Counted from the first letter of the stretch, positions 10,881 through 18,846 are shown. The stretch is DNA of 64,000 nt from CAWBFD01 sp963788115 (GCA_963788115.1 CAWBFD010000002.1:930001-994000); one strand, 5' to 3'. The notes: generated from the letters alone by a model not told the origin. Program-made: numbers and translations.

Positions 10881-12273
10881 CGGGATGGTGGTGGTTTGGC
10901 CTCTGGTCGATCGCTCGGTCGGGGTGCGTCACCCCCAGGTTCCTACGAACCCTATGGATTGCGTCGGCGGTTTCCGAGCCTGGCTCCAGTCGTTGAGATA
11001 CCGACCGAATCGCATGAAGAACCGTCGAGTGGTCGCGGTCGAACTCGCGGGCGATCTGGGCCAGCGAAAGGGGAGTGAGCTCGCGGGTGAGATACATGGC
11101 TAGTTGCCGGGCTCGCGCCACCCGCGGCGTTCGTTTGGTGGAGAGGAGCTCCTCTCGCGGAATCTCAAGAGTTCCCGAGACGGCCTCCTGGATTGCCGCG
11201 ATGCTCGGCACCCCTGCCGCGGCAGGGCTCTCGGGAGCCTCTGGGGAGAGCTCCAGCGCGCGTCTCACGAGCCGCTCCGAAATCGGCTCCGAGAACACTG
11301 AGGCGATCGCCACGACACGAGTCATGGCGCCCTTCAGCAAGCGCACGTTGCCTGAGGCTCTCGCGGCGATCTCGCGGAGCACGCCGGGGTCGTCGAGCTC
11401 CGGTGAGGCATCCGCAGCGATCCGCCACAGAAGCGTTACGCGAGTGCGCAGATCCGGCGGCTCTATGCCAACCGTGAGCCCCCAGTCGAAGCGGTCTCGC
11501 AGGCGCTGCTCGAGCCGCGAGAGGGCCCCCGGCGGACGATCGCTCGATAGCACGATTTGCTTGCCCGCCCCGTGCAGGGCGTTGAAGGTGTGGACGAACT
11601 CCTCCTCGGTGCGCTGCTTCCCTTCGAGCACCTGAACGTCGTCGATCAGCAGGGCGTCCAGCTCCCGGTAACGGTGCTTGAACAGCCCGGGCCCGTCGTG
11701 CCTGAGCGCGCTGACGAACTCGCTGGTGAAGCGCTCGGCGGTCGTGTAGTGGACGTTGAGCCCCGGGTGGTTGCGCGCCAGATAGTCCGCGATCGCGCCG
11801 AGCAGGTGGGTCTTGCCGAGGCCAGGCGGGCCATGCAGGAACAGGGGGTTATAGGCCTCACCAGGGAGCTCGGCGACGGCGAGCGCCGCCGCCTGGGCGA
11901 GGCGGTTGCCCGGGCCGATCACGAACTGCTCGAACGTGTTCGTGGGATCGAGCGGCTCAGGCGTCGGGTCGGATGAGGAGACGTCGGCCGCCTGCCCCTG
12001 CTCCGGGCGCTCGATCACGATCGCGTGCGTGAGCACGTTCGCCTGGCGCCGAAGCTCGGCCTCGACCTGGGGGAGATACCTGCGCTCCACCCACCGCTTG
12101 ACGGTCGGAGGAGCGCTCAGGTAGACGGTTTCGCCGCGGGCTGAAACCGGGCGCAGGGGCTCCAGCCAGAGCCTCAGGGTGGTGGCAGGGAGCGCCGCCT
12201 CCAGCCCTTCCATGACGCGTTCCCAGACCGCGTCGAGATCGTCGTCGGCGGACTCGGGTGGGGCGGGGGGCAC
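10852..12273 (-). CDS. dnaA: Chromosomal replication initiator DnaA
   Basis: A 473-residue initiator. Domain I (about 10-85) is followed by a short linker, then the AAA+ domain with Walker A GPPGLGKTH (148-156), Walker B LLIDDVQ (208-214) and an arginine-finger region. The DNA-binding domain IV has the signature FDRDHSTVLHAI (about 411-422). A His/Pro/Asn-rich tail of about 40 residues follows the usual end of the protein and overlaps the DnaA-box-like cluster. The GTG at 12273 lies 8 nt downstream of a -10 hexamer, with no SD, so the mRNA is probably leaderless. Confidence 0.97.
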   Translation of the reverse strand: MPPAPPESADDDLDAVWERVMEGLEAALPATTLRLWLEPLRPVSARGETVYLSAPPTVKRWVERRYLPQVEAELRRQANVLTHAIVIERPEQGQAADVSSSDPTPEPLDPTNTFEQFVIGPGNRLAQAAALAVAELPGEAYNPLFLHGPPGLGKTHLLGAIADYLARNHPGLNVHYTTAERFTSEFVSALRHDGPGLFKHRYRELDALLIDDVQVLEGKQRTEEEFVHTFNALHGAGKQIVLSSDRPPGALSRLEQRLRDRFDWGLTVGIEPPDLRTRVTLLWRIAADASPELDDPGVLREIAARASGNVRLLKGAMTRVVAIASVFSEPISERLVRRALELSPEAPESPAAAGVPSIAAIQEAVSGTLEIPREELLSTKRTPRVARARQLAMYLTRELTPLSLAQIAREFDRDHSTVLHAIRSVSQRLEPGSETADAIHRVRRNLGVTHPDRAIDQRPNHHHPGNPPTQSTP

Positions 12274-12281
12274 GACGATCG

Positions 12282-12287
12282 ACTATA
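12282..12287 (-). promoter_or_regulatory. -10 element of dnaA (leaderless type)
   Basis: The minus strand reads TATAGT, and the GTG start of dnaA follows after 8 nt. No SD is present in between, so transcription should begin at or within a few bases of the start codon. Confidence 0.55.
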
Positions 12288-12416
12288 GGTCGGCACCTTT
12301 CGAGGGGCCTCGGGCGACCCCGCAATTCGCGGTGAAAAGCTCGACCGGGATTCCAGATCCCCCGCCGGCCGATCGAGTGCCTTGACCGGCCCGAGGATCG
12401 GCCCGGTGCTCGCCCC

Positions 12417-12422
12417 TATACT
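12417..12422 (+). promoter_or_regulatory. -10 element upstream of rpmH
   Basis: TATACT lies 53 nt upstream of the rpmH ATG. No -35 at ordinary spacing is convincing (TTGACC at 12382 is 29 nt away). Confidence 0.4.
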
Positions 12423-12475
12423 GACGCGGCCCGCGATCCCGCCGCCGTCCGGCGGGCGGCGGTCGTGATTTCCCC

Positions 12476-12610
12476 ATGAAGAGGACCTGGCAGCCGAAGA
12501 AGCGCAAGCGCGCCCGAACGCACGGGTTTCGTGCTCGCATGCGCACGCGCGGCGGCCGGGCGATAATCAAGCGCCGCCGCCGCAAGGGCCGCACGCGCCT
12601 GACCCCCTGA
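12476..12610 (+). CDS. rpmH: 50S ribosomal protein L34
   Basis: A 44-residue, very basic protein of the large ribosomal subunit. It begins MKRTWQPKKRKRARTHGF and continues with the expected RMRTRGGRAIIKRRR pattern, ending RTRLTP, which is the whole length of L34. It is the first gene of the plus-strand rpmH-rnpA-yidD-yidC-jag-rsmG run, divergent from dnaA as in most bacteria. A TATACT -10 lies 53 nt upstream. Confidence 0.97.
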   Translation: MKRTWQPKKRKRARTHGFRARMRTRGGRAIIKRRRRKGRTRLTP

Positions 12611-12620
12611 TCGACGGGTG

Positions 12621-13031
12621 ATGGAGTCCTCCGGCGAGGAGCGCAAGCGCGGCCGCCTGTCGCGCAGCGGGGACTTCGAGCGCGTCTACCGCGAGGGCAC
12701 CTCGCATGGCAACCGCTTCCTCGTGCTCTACGCGTTCCCGCGCCGCGGAGAGCCGGAGGCGGCCGGCGACGAGCTCCGGCTGGGAATCTCGGTGGGACGC
12801 AAGGTGGGCGGCGCGGTCGACCGGAACGCGGTCAAGCGGGCGATCAAGGAGGCGTTCTGGGCCGCCAGCCATGAGCTTCCGGCCGGACACGACTTCGTGT
12901 TGGTAGCCCGGCCGGATCTTGCCGGGCTGGTCGAGCGAGACGGGACGGGCGGCGTCGCCGGCGCGCTCCGCGAGCTGCTCGAGGCGGCCGGACTCACGGG
13001 AGGCTCGGCGGGAAGGGCGTCCGGAGCGTAA
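12621..13031 (+). CDS. rnpA: Ribonuclease P protein component
   Basis: A 136-residue basic protein partner of the RNase P RNA, which matures tRNA 5' ends. Near the N-terminus is RLSRSGDFERVYREG. The RNA-binding core follows at about 52-75, with ISVGRKVGGAVDRNAVKRAIKE split around the conserved RNxxKR. A GTG at 12618 is directly in frame before the ATG and either could initiate. It begins 10 nt after rpmH and ends 3 nt before yidD, as expected for this operon. The Gly/Ser tail is not conserved in the family. Confidence 0.95.
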   Translation: MESSGEERKRGRLSRSGDFERVYREGTSHGNRFLVLYAFPRRGEPEAAGDELRLGISVGRKVGGAVDRNAVKRAIKEAFWAASHELPAGHDFVLVARPDLAGLVERDGTGGVAGALRELLEAAGLTGGSAGRASGA

Positions 13032-13034
13032 AAC

Positions 13035-13298
13035 GTGAAACGCCTCGCACCCGCGATTCTGCTCGCTCCGCTCCGCTTCTACACGCGGTTCATCTCCCCG
13101 AACCTGCCGCGGCGCTGCAAGTACCACCCAACGTGCTCGGCATACGCCGAGCAGGCCATCCGCGAGCTCGGGGTCGTGCGCGGCACGATCGTCGCCGGCT
13201 GGCGGCTCCTGCGCTGTAACCCGTTCAGCCACGGCGGCTACGACCCGCTCGAGGCGCGCACGCTGTTCAACCCCCGCGGACCTGAGATTCAAGCCTGA
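13035..13298 (+). CDS. yidD: Membrane protein insertion efficiency factor YidD
   Basis: An 87-residue protein with an N-terminal amphipathic or membrane-associating stretch, then CKYHPTCSAYAEQAI (about 29-43) and LLRCNPFSHGGYDP (about 58-71), which together define YidD. It assists YidC-dependent membrane insertion. GTG start; the stop TGA shares one base with the yidC ATG (TGATG), so the two are coupled. Confidence 0.95.
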   Translation: MKRLAPAILLAPLRFYTRFISPNLPRRCKYHPTCSAYAEQAIRELGVVRGTIVAGWRLLRCNPFSHGGYDPLEARTLFNPRGPEIQA

Positions 13299-14050
13299 TG
13301 CTGGTCCTCGCCACCATCCTGCAGCCGCTCGAGGACCTGGCCGAGGGGATCATCAAGTTCTTCCAGGAGGATTTCGGCTGGTCGTGGGGACTCGCGATCG
13401 TCGGCATGACCTTCGTCGTCCGGCTGGCGCTGCTGCCGCTGTCGCTGCGCGGGATCAAGTCGATGCGCCGGATGCAGCTGGTGGCGCCGCAGCTCAAGGA
13501 GATCCAGGAGAGGTACAAGGACGACCGCGAGCGCCAGCAGCGGGCGATGATGGACCTCTATAAGGAGGAGGGGGTGAACCCGTTCTCCTCGTGCCTGCCG
13601 TTCATCCTGCAGATCCCGTTCTTCATCGCGATCTATCAGCTGCTGCGCGGCGATGCCTTTAAGGCGGACGTGATCGACAGCGGCGTCGATCCCGGGTTTC
13701 TGTTCGTCCCCTCGGTGATCGAGAAGCCCGAGGGCGCCGAGATGGTGGTGCTGATCGTGCTCTTCATCGCGACCACCGTGTTGACCTTTCTTTACACGAC
13801 CACCACGACTCAGACCGCAACCGGCGCCCAGAAGTACATCTTCCTGGCGCTGCCGGTGTTCTTTGCTCCGTTCATCGCCACACAGCCGGCCGGCCTCGCC
13901 GTCTACTGGATCGCGACCAACATCTGGAGCCTGCTCCAGCAGGTGGTGGTACAGCAGTTCATGCCCGCTCCCACCCCGCCCTCGCGGGAGGAGGTCAAGG
14001 CCGCGAGGCCGCCCCCGCCCCCGCCCCGCAAGCGCAAGCGGCGACGGTAG
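13298..14050 (+). CDS. yidC: Membrane protein insertase YidC/Oxa1
   Basis: A 250-residue insertase of the short type without the large periplasmic P1 domain. About five hydrophobic segments lie near residues 24-46, 98-118, 145-165, 184-200 and 205-222. The charged cytoplasmic loop between the first two holds PQLKEIQERYKDD and LYKEEGVNPFSSCLPFILQ, both characteristic. The tail is Pro-rich and ends in a run of Lys/Arg, a ribosome-binding feature in related proteins. It works with Sec and SRP at the plasma membrane. Confidence 0.95.
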   Translation: MLVLATILQPLEDLAEGIIKFFQEDFGWSWGLAIVGMTFVVRLALLPLSLRGIKSMRRMQLVAPQLKEIQERYKDDRERQQRAMMDLYKEEGVNPFSSCLPFILQIPFFIAIYQLLRGDAFKADVIDSGVDPGFLFVPSVIEKPEGAEMVVLIVLFIATTVLTFLYTTTTTQTATGAQKYIFLALPVFFAPFIATQPAGLAVYWIATNIWSLLQQVVVQQFMPAPTPPSREEVKAARPPPPPPRKRKRRR

Positions 14051-14161
14051 CGCGGGGTCGATCCCCGGCGGGGCTGCGGCGAGACCGACCCTGCGGCGGC
14101 ACAGGGCGCATCCCACCTGATTCCACCTGGGTTCGACCCGCCTGCCACGACTCCTGCGGAA

Positions 14162-14167
14162 TAGACT
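14162..14167 (+). promoter_or_regulatory. -10 element 6 nt before jag
   Basis: TAGACT, then CGGCCC, then the GTG start of jag. The same hexamer and spacing occur before the regulator starting at 55584. Confidence 0.5.
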
Positions 14168-14173
14168 CGGCCC

Positions 14174-14665
14174 GTGGTCACCCCGGGAGCAGACCCGATC
14201 GAGTTCCCGGTCGAGCCGGCCGAGCGCGTACGGGCGATCCTCGAGCGGGTGGTCGCGGCGCTCGGGGTGGACGCGACCGTGGAGGTCAGCGAGAGCGAGG
14301 GCGAGATCTCCGGCCGCATCGAGGGCGAGGAGGTGGGTCTGCTGATCGGGCGCCGGGGCCAGACGATCGACGCGGTCCAGTTGCTCTGCTACCGGGCGGC
14401 GTTTCGGGGACACCCGGACCGCAAACGGGTGGTGGTCGATGCCGCCGGCTACCGTGAGCGCCGGCGTGAAACCATCGAGCGCCAGGCCGACCGCGCCGCG
14501 GAGCGGGCGCTCGAGACCGGGAAGGAGATCGAGCTCGAGCCGATGAGCTCAACCGAGCGCAAGATCGTCCACGACCGCCTCAAGGACCGGCAGGGGGTCG
14601 AGACCTTCAGCGAGGGCGAGGAACCGGCGCGCTGCGTGATCGTCGCTCCGCTGGTCGGCGATTGA
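14174..14665 (+). CDS. jag: Jag/KhpB RNA-binding protein (KH-R3H)
   Basis: A 163-residue RNA-binding protein. The KH domain (about 30-95) has the GxxG-type loop LLIGRRGQTIDAVQ (about 56-69), and the R3H domain (about 100-160) contains the conserved RKIVHD. The long Jag_N domain of Bacillus is absent. KhpB-type proteins bind RNA with KhpA and influence cell division in firmicutes. The GTG start lacks an SD and lies 6 nt after TAGACT. The stop overlaps the TTG start of rsmG by 4 nt. Confidence 0.92.
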   Translation: MVTPGADPIEFPVEPAERVRAILERVVAALGVDATVEVSESEGEISGRIEGEEVGLLIGRRGQTIDAVQLLCYRAAFRGHPDRKRVVVDAAGYRERRRETIERQADRAAERALETGKEIELEPMSSTERKIVHDRLKDRQGVETFSEGEEPARCVIVAPLVGD

Positions 14666-15381
14666 GCGGTCCCCCCGGCGGGCCCGCGCCCGAGTACGCC
14701 GAGCTCACAATCGAAGCGGCGGCCAGCCTCCGTGAGCTGATCGAACTGCTCGCGACCGACCCGCGCGCGCCGAGCTCGGTTCGCGACCCGGAGGAGGGTT
14801 GGCGGGTCCATATCGCCGATTCGCTCAGCGGCCTCGGTGTGGCGGAACTGTCGAATGCCAAGCGGATCGCGGACCTCGGCGCCGGCGCCGGGTTTCCCGG
14901 ACTGGTGCTCGCCGCCGCGCGGCCCGCCGCGCGGGTCGATCTGATCGAGTCGATCTCGCGGAAGTGCGAGTTCATGCGCGGGGCGATCGATCACACCCGG
15001 ATCGACAACGCACATGTGCTCTGCGAGCGGGCGGAGACCTGGGCAGCGGCCCGCCAGCCCGCCGGCGGGCGCGAGTCCTACGACGCGGTGTGTGCCCGGG
15101 CGGTGGGACGACTGTCGACCTTGGCGGAGCTGGCGTCGCCGATGCTCCGCGCGGACGGGGTGCTGGTCGCCTGGAAGGGCCGGCGCGATTCCGACGAGGA
15201 GGGCGAGGCCGCGCGAGCGGCGGAACGGCTCGCGATGGAGCCGGTCGAGGTGCGCTGGGTCGGTCCCTATGCGGGCTCGAAGCATCGCCACCTCCACGTG
15301 TGGCGAAAGGCCGGCCCCACCCCGTCGACGTTGCCACGTCGCACGGGGATGGCGAAGAAGCGCCCGCTCGGCTCGGACTGA
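14662..15381 (+). CDS. rsmG: 16S rRNA (guanine-N7) methyltransferase RsmG
   Basis: A 239-residue SAM-dependent enzyme that methylates G527 (E. coli numbering) of 16S rRNA. The SAM-binding motif DLGAGAGFPG is at 71-80, followed by LIESISRKCEFM (about 94-105) and the FARAV-like AVCARAVGRL (about 141-150). The TTG start overlaps the jag stop as TTGA. The basic C-terminal tail after about residue 215 is an extension. In other bacteria loss of rsmG gives low-level streptomycin resistance. Confidence 0.94.
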   Translation: MSGPPGGPAPEYAELTIEAAASLRELIELLATDPRAPSSVRDPEEGWRVHIADSLSGLGVAELSNAKRIADLGAGAGFPGLVLAAARPAARVDLIESISRKCEFMRGAIDHTRIDNAHVLCERAETWAAARQPAGGRESYDAVCARAVGRLSTLAELASPMLRADGVLVAWKGRRDSDEEGEAARAAERLAMEPVEVRWVGPYAGSKHRHLHVWRKAGPTPSTLPRRTGMAKKRPLGSD

Positions 15382-15465
15382 GCCGCAGGTAGCCGCCTGA
15401 GCGGCCAGTAAGGTCGCCGCGTGAGCGCGAGGCCCGAGAGCGCCGAGCTCAAGAAAGGAGCATTG

Positions 15466-15555
15466 ATGTTGTGCGAGGCGCGAACAAGAGGTGACAAGGG
15501 GAGGGCGTGGCGGGGAGCAGGTATTCGGGGCCGAGCGCGAACACACGAGGTGTGA
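15466..15555 (+). CDS. Possible 29-residue leader ORF upstream of parA
   Basis: ATG at 15466 preceded by AAGAAAGGAG at 5 nt spacing, a stronger SD than parA itself has. The frame encodes a basic peptide beginning MLCEARTRGDKGRAWRG and ends with a TGA at 15553-15555 whose last base is the A of the parA ATG (TGATG). This layout is typical of coupled leader ORFs. The peptide matches nothing I recognise, so reality rests on SD and coupling only. Confidence 0.4.
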   Translation: MLCEARTRGDKGRAWRGAGIRGRARTHEV

Positions 15556-16376
15556 TGGGCACCGTTTACGCGATCGCGAACCAGAAGGGCGGGGTGGGGA
15601 AGACCACCACCGCGGTCAACATCGCCGCCTCGGTCGCCGCGGGGGGCCAGCAGGTGCTGCTCGTCGATCTCGACCAGCAGTGCAACGCCACGGTTGCGCT
15701 CGGCGGCGACCGCGAGGCATCGCCATCCGCGTACACGTGCCTGATCGGGGAACGCTCGGTGGCCGAGGCCGCTCGCCCGGCCGGCCCGGACAACCTCTGG
15801 ATCGTTCCCGCCAGCCGCGACCTTGCCGGCGCCTCGGTCGAGCTTCCGCGAATCGACGGATATGAGCGCCGCCTGCGCGAGATGCTCGGTCCCGTGCGGG
15901 AACGCTTCGTCGTCACCCTGCTCGACTGTCCACCCTCGCTCGGACCGGTCACCGTGAACGCTCTGGTTGCCGCCGACCGGGTGATCGTGCCGGTACAGGC
16001 CGAATATCTGGCGCTCGAGGGCCTGGTCCAGTTCCTCGACACCCTCAAGGCGGTCCGCCGCCGGCTCAATCCGAGCCTCGTTCTGACCGGTGTGGTGATC
16101 ACCATGCATGACGAGCGGACGCGGCTCGCCCAGGACGTCGAGCGCGAGCTCCGCGAGCACTTTCCCGAGCTGATCTTCGACACAGTGATCCCGCGCAGCA
16201 TCCGCGTCGCCGAGGCCCCCGGCTTCGGCCTGCCCGTGACGGAGCACGCGCCGGACTCGCGCGGGTCCCGCGCGTACGGCGAGCTGGCCAGGGAGCTGGC
16301 CGAGCGCGAGCAGAGCGGGCCGGTGACCGTGGAACGCCTCGCTGACCCTCAAGCCGAGGTCGAGACCTTTGAGTGA
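15555..16376 (+). CDS. parA: Chromosome partitioning ATPase ParA (Soj)
   Basis: A 273-residue ParA/MinD-family ATPase that drives segregation of the origin with ParB. Deviant Walker A KGGVGKTT lies at 11-18 and VDLDQQCNAT at about 37-46. The switch region LLDCPPSLGPVTVNAL is at about 118-133, and the C-terminal DQRT(K/R)-like segment near RIAEAP reads IRVAEAPGFGLPV. The ATG at 15555 has GAGG 4 nt upstream. An in-frame GTG at 15507 would add 16 atypical residues, and I reject it. parB follows after 60 nt. Confidence 0.96.
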   Translation: MGTVYAIANQKGGVGKTTTAVNIAASVAAGGQQVLLVDLDQQCNATVALGGDREASPSAYTCLIGERSVAEAARPAGPDNLWIVPASRDLAGASVELPRIDGYERRLREMLGPVRERFVVTLLDCPPSLGPVTVNALVAADRVIVPVQAEYLALEGLVQFLDTLKAVRRRLNPSLVLTGVVITMHDERTRLAQDVERELREHFPELIFDTVIPRSIRVAEAPGFGLPVTEHAPDSRGSRAYGELARELAEREQSGPVTVERLADPQAEVETFE

Positions 16377-16436
16377 TCGAGCGGTGAGCTAAGGCGGACC
16401 GGCAGGAGCCGAGGCCCCGGGGAAGTAGGAGAGGAC

Positions 16437-17282
16437 ATGACTACACGAGGAATCGGACGAGGGTTGGCGGCGATCCTGCCGGAGGAGGGCGCGGAGGCCT
16501 CGGAGGCTGAGCTTCGCCGGGTCTCGGTGGACCTGATCCGTCAGAGCCCGAACCAGCCGCGCAAGCGGTTCGATCCGGAGTCGATCTCCGCCCTGGCCCG
16601 CTCGATGGCGGACGCCGGCGTGATCCAGCCGCTGATCGTGCGCCCGCTCGCCGACGGGCGCTATGAGCTGATCGCGGGCGAGCGGCGCTGGCGAGCGGCC
16701 CGCGAGGCCAAGCTCGAGACGGTCCCCGTGCTGATCCGCGATGAGGACGAGACGCGGCGCCTGCAGACGGCGCTGATCGAGAACATGGCGCGGGAGCAGC
16801 TCAACCCGGTCGACGAGGCGCGTGCATGCGCCGCGCTGGTCGACGATCTCGGCTTGTCCAAGGAGGAGCTGGGCCGCCGGCTCGGGCGCAGCCGGGTCGC
16901 GATCTCGAACCTGATCCGCCTGCTCGACCTGCCCGACGAGGCGCTCGAGCTGCTGTCCACGGCCGGCCTGACCGAGGGCCACGGCCGGGCGATCCTTCGG
17001 GCACGGGGGCAGGATGCGCGCCGTCGGCTGGCGCAGGAGGCGGCACGGAACGGCTGGTCGGTGCGCGAGACCGAGCGCCGAGCCAAGGTGGCCGGGGAGG
17101 CCCCCCGCCCGAAGCTGGTGCAGCATCCCGATCAGGAGGCGGCGCTCCACGACGCCGAGGAGGAGCTCGAGCGCGTCCTCGGCACCGGGGTCAGCGTCAG
17201 GGCTGCGCGCAACGGGATCCGGGCCGAGCTCCACTTCGACGGCCTCGACGCGCTCCGCGCCTGGGCCCGCGCCCGAGCCTAG
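16437..17282 (+). CDS. parB: Chromosome partitioning protein ParB (Spo0J)
   Basis: A 281-residue parS-binding CTPase clamp. The N-terminal region has the Soj-stimulating GIGRGLAAILP. The CTP-binding motifs follow, with IVRPLADGRYELIAGERRWRA split across about 62-82 and ENMAREQLNPVDEA at about 114-127. A helix-turn-helix (about 137-160) and a C-terminal dimerisation domain complete the protein. SD AGGAGAGG precedes the ATG at 16437. No convincing parS was found in the window. Confidence 0.96.
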   Translation: MTTRGIGRGLAAILPEEGAEASEAELRRVSVDLIRQSPNQPRKRFDPESISALARSMADAGVIQPLIVRPLADGRYELIAGERRWRAAREAKLETVPVLIRDEDETRRLQTALIENMAREQLNPVDEARACAALVDDLGLSKEELGRRLGRSRVAISNLIRLLDLPDEALELLSTAGLTEGHGRAILRARGQDARRRLAQEAARNGWSVRETERRAKVAGEAPRPKLVQHPDQEAALHDAEEELERVLGTGVSVRAARNGIRAELHFDGLDALRAWARARA

Positions 17283-17337
17283 GGGCGTCCCGCGGCCCGG
17301 GCCTGCAGTTCATTCCGGCGACCCGCCGAGCGCGATG

Positions 17338-17372
17338 GCCGAGTTACTACGACAATGTCGTGTTAAGTCGAC
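17338..17372. repeat. 35-bp palindromic intergenic repeat, copy C (diverged)
   Basis: GCCGAGTT, 7 nt, CAATGT, 6 nt, AAGTCGAC: the same 8-7-6-6-8 spacing as copies at 1508 and 49318, with four mismatches. It lies between convergent parB and pdxH, and its centre has an extra inner palindrome around CGACAATGTCG. Confidence 0.6.
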
Positions 17373-17383
17373 CATCGGTGTCG

Positions 17384-18001
17384 CTACGGGGCCAGCCGCT
17401 CGATCCGCCACCCCCCGCCCTCGCGCGTGTAGAGGAAGCGGTCGTGGAGGCGGCCCACCTGCCCCTGCCAGAACTCGATCGATTCCGGACGCAGCAGGTA
17501 GCCACCCCAGAACTCGGGGCGGGGAATCTCCGCGCCCTCGAAGCGCTGCTCGAGCTCGCGCACGTGCGCGTCGAGCTCCTCGCGCGAGCCGATCACCTCG
17601 CTCTGGGGCGATGCCCATCCGCCGAGCTGGGAGTCACGCGGGCGGGTGGCGAAGTAGCGGTCGGAGTCGACCCCGCTGAGTGGATCGACAGGCCCACGGA
17701 TGCGGACCTGGCGGTCGAGCTCGCGCCAATACGCCACCAGGGCCGCGTGGCCGGCCTGCTCGAGCTGACGTGCCTTCGCCGAGCCGTAGTTGGTGAAGAA
17801 CCGGAAGCCGTCCGGCCCGAAGCCCTTGAGCAGGACCATGCGGGCGTCCGGCCGCCCCGCGGCGTCGACTGTGGCAAGCGTGGCCGCGTGGGCAAGCGGC
17901 ACCTCGTGCTCCGCCTGCGAATACCAGTCACGGAACTGCTCCACCGGATTGGCGTGAAGCTCCGAGCGTCGCAGGGGGGGCATGTCGGGACGGCGCGGCA
18001 T
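17384..18001 (-). CDS. pdxH: Pyridoxamine 5'-phosphate oxidase
   Basis: A 205-residue FMN enzyme that oxidises pyridoxine/pyridoxamine phosphate to PLP. Recognisable family blocks are NPVEQFRDWYSQA (about 18-30), RMVLLKGF (54-61), FTNYGSAKARQLE (69-81) and the C-terminal WGGYLLRPESIEFWQG with the substrate-binding end RLHDRFLY. The ending ...WRIERLAP is the canonical PdxH terminus. The ATG at 18001 lies 8 nt after TACCCT and has no SD, which suggests a leaderless mRNA. It is convergent with parB. Confidence 0.95.
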   Translation of the reverse strand: MPRRPDMPPLRRSELHANPVEQFRDWYSQAEHEVPLAHAATLATVDAAGRPDARMVLLKGFGPDGFRFFTNYGSAKARQLEQAGHAALVAYWRELDRQVRIRGPVDPLSGVDSDRYFATRPRDSQLGGWASPQSEVIGSREELDAHVRELEQRFEGAEIPRPEFWGGYLLRPESIEFWQGQVGRLHDRFLYTREGGGWRIERLAP

Positions 18002-18009
18002 GCGTTGGC

Positions 18010-18015
18010 AGGGTA
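18010..18015 (-). promoter_or_regulatory. -10 element 8 nt before pdxH
   Basis: Minus-strand TACCCT, 8 nt, then ATG. No SD lies between them. Confidence 0.4.
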
Positions 18016-18058
18016 TGCGGACTCCAGGCGGACGCTGCCGGCCCCACGCACGCCTTTC

Positions 18059-18064
18059 TATGAT
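18059..18064 (+). promoter_or_regulatory. -10 element of tRNA-Ile
   Basis: TATGAT ends 9 nt before the first base of the tRNA, as expected for a start a few bases upstream of the mature 5' end. Confidence 0.5.
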
Positions 18065-18073
18065 TCGCCGTTC

Positions 18074-18147
18074 GGGCGATTAGCTCAGTCGGTCAGAGCG
18101 CCTCTCTGATAAGGAGGAGGTCCCTGGTTCGAGTCCAGGATCGCCCA
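18074..18147 (+). tRNA. tRNA-Ile (GAT anticodon)
   Basis: A 74-nt cloverleaf. Acceptor stem GGGCGAT (18074-18080) pairs with ATCGCCC (18140-18146), and the discriminator base is A. The D arm is present as AGCTCAGTCGGTCAGAGC. The anticodon loop CTGATAA gives GAT between stems CCTCT and GGAGG. The T arm holds GGTTCGAGTCC. CCA is not encoded; the genome continues TCA. It is a single gene, not inside an rRNA operon here. Confidence 0.96.
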
Positions 18148-18275
18148 TCATCGAAAGCCCTGACCAGGTCCTCGGGCATCGCGTCGGCCTGGGCCGCGCG
18201 CCGGCGGCCGGACCCCCCGCCCGGTCGCCCTAGATCTAGAATCTTCCGGTTCAACGCCAGCCAGGAGGACCTGAG

Positions 18276-18692
18276 ATGACCGTTCGGCTGAACCCGTACC
18301 TGAGCTTCGAAGACGACGCGCGCGAGGCAATGAGCTTCTACCACTCGGTCCTTGGCGGCGAGCTCACCGTTTCGACGTTCGCTGACTTCCACGCCAGCGA
18401 CGATCCCACCGAGCAGGAAAAGATCATGCACTCCCAGCTGGAGACCCCCGACGGTCTCGTGCTCATGGGCGCAGACACACCCAGCGGCATGGAGTACCGG
18501 CCGCAGGCCGGTGTCTCGGTATCGCTCAGCGGCGACGACGAGGCCACATTACGCGGCTACTGGGAGCGCCTGAGCGATGGCGGCACCGTCACGATGCCGT
18601 TCGAGGAGGCTCCCTGGGGCGCCACGTTTGGCATGTGCGTCGACCGGTTCGGCACCAGCTGGATGGTCAACGTCGCGGCCGAGTCCACCTGA
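18276..18692 (+). CDS. VOC-family (PhnB/glyoxalase-like) protein
   Basis: A 138-residue protein of the vicinal-oxygen-chelate superfamily, PhnB-like branch. The N-terminal LNPYLSFEDDAREAMSFYH and VLGGEL (about 5-32) and the C-terminal WGATFGMCVDRFGTSWMVN (about 111-129) are the usual blocks. The substrate is unknown; many of these are annotated only as glyoxalase/bleomycin-resistance-like. AGGAGG lies 7 nt before the ATG, and TAGAAT at 18236-18241 may be its -10. A strong hairpin follows the stop. Confidence 0.85.
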   Translation: MTVRLNPYLSFEDDAREAMSFYHSVLGGELTVSTFADFHASDDPTEQEKIMHSQLETPDGLVLMGADTPSGMEYRPQAGVSVSLSGDDEATLRGYWERLSDGGTVTMPFEEAPWGATFGMCVDRFGTSWMVNVAAEST

Positions 18693-18697
18693 GCCAT

Positions 18698-18720
18698 GGG
18701 CCCGCCAAGGTGGCGGGCCC
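18698..18720 (+). terminator. Hairpin terminator after the VOC gene
   Basis: GGGCCCGCCA, loop AGG, TGGCGGGCCC: a perfect 10-bp stem starting 6 nt after the stop codon. No T-tract, as often in high-GC actinobacteria. Confidence 0.65.
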
Positions 18721-18846
18721 GCTGGCGCACGCTCGGCCCGGTCGTCCGACCCTCGCTACGCGCGCCACGAGGGGTTGGCCGAGGAAGCCGTCGAGGTCAA
18801 AGCCATCCTCGACGGTCCACGTGGTGCTAGCCCCGCCCTCGGCCAT
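18720..18846 (-). pseudogene. Probable remnant of a pyridoxamine-oxidase-like gene
   Basis: From an ATG at 18846 the minus strand encodes about 35 residues that look like the start of a PPOX/F420-dependent oxidoreductase, with WTVEDGFDLDGFLGQP and LVARVARVG. The similarity then fades into the terminator of the neighbouring gene and no full-length frame follows. The rest of the gap up to 19065 shows no recognisable gene. I read this as a truncated, decaying gene; the assignment is from memory of the family pattern. Confidence 0.35.

Noticed and set aside
13031..13044. GTAAAACGTGAAAC, resembling half of a parS site (11 of 14), near parAB.
   Set aside because: Its right half is simply the start codon and first codons of yidD, and the left half fails the palindrome. 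No good parS was found.
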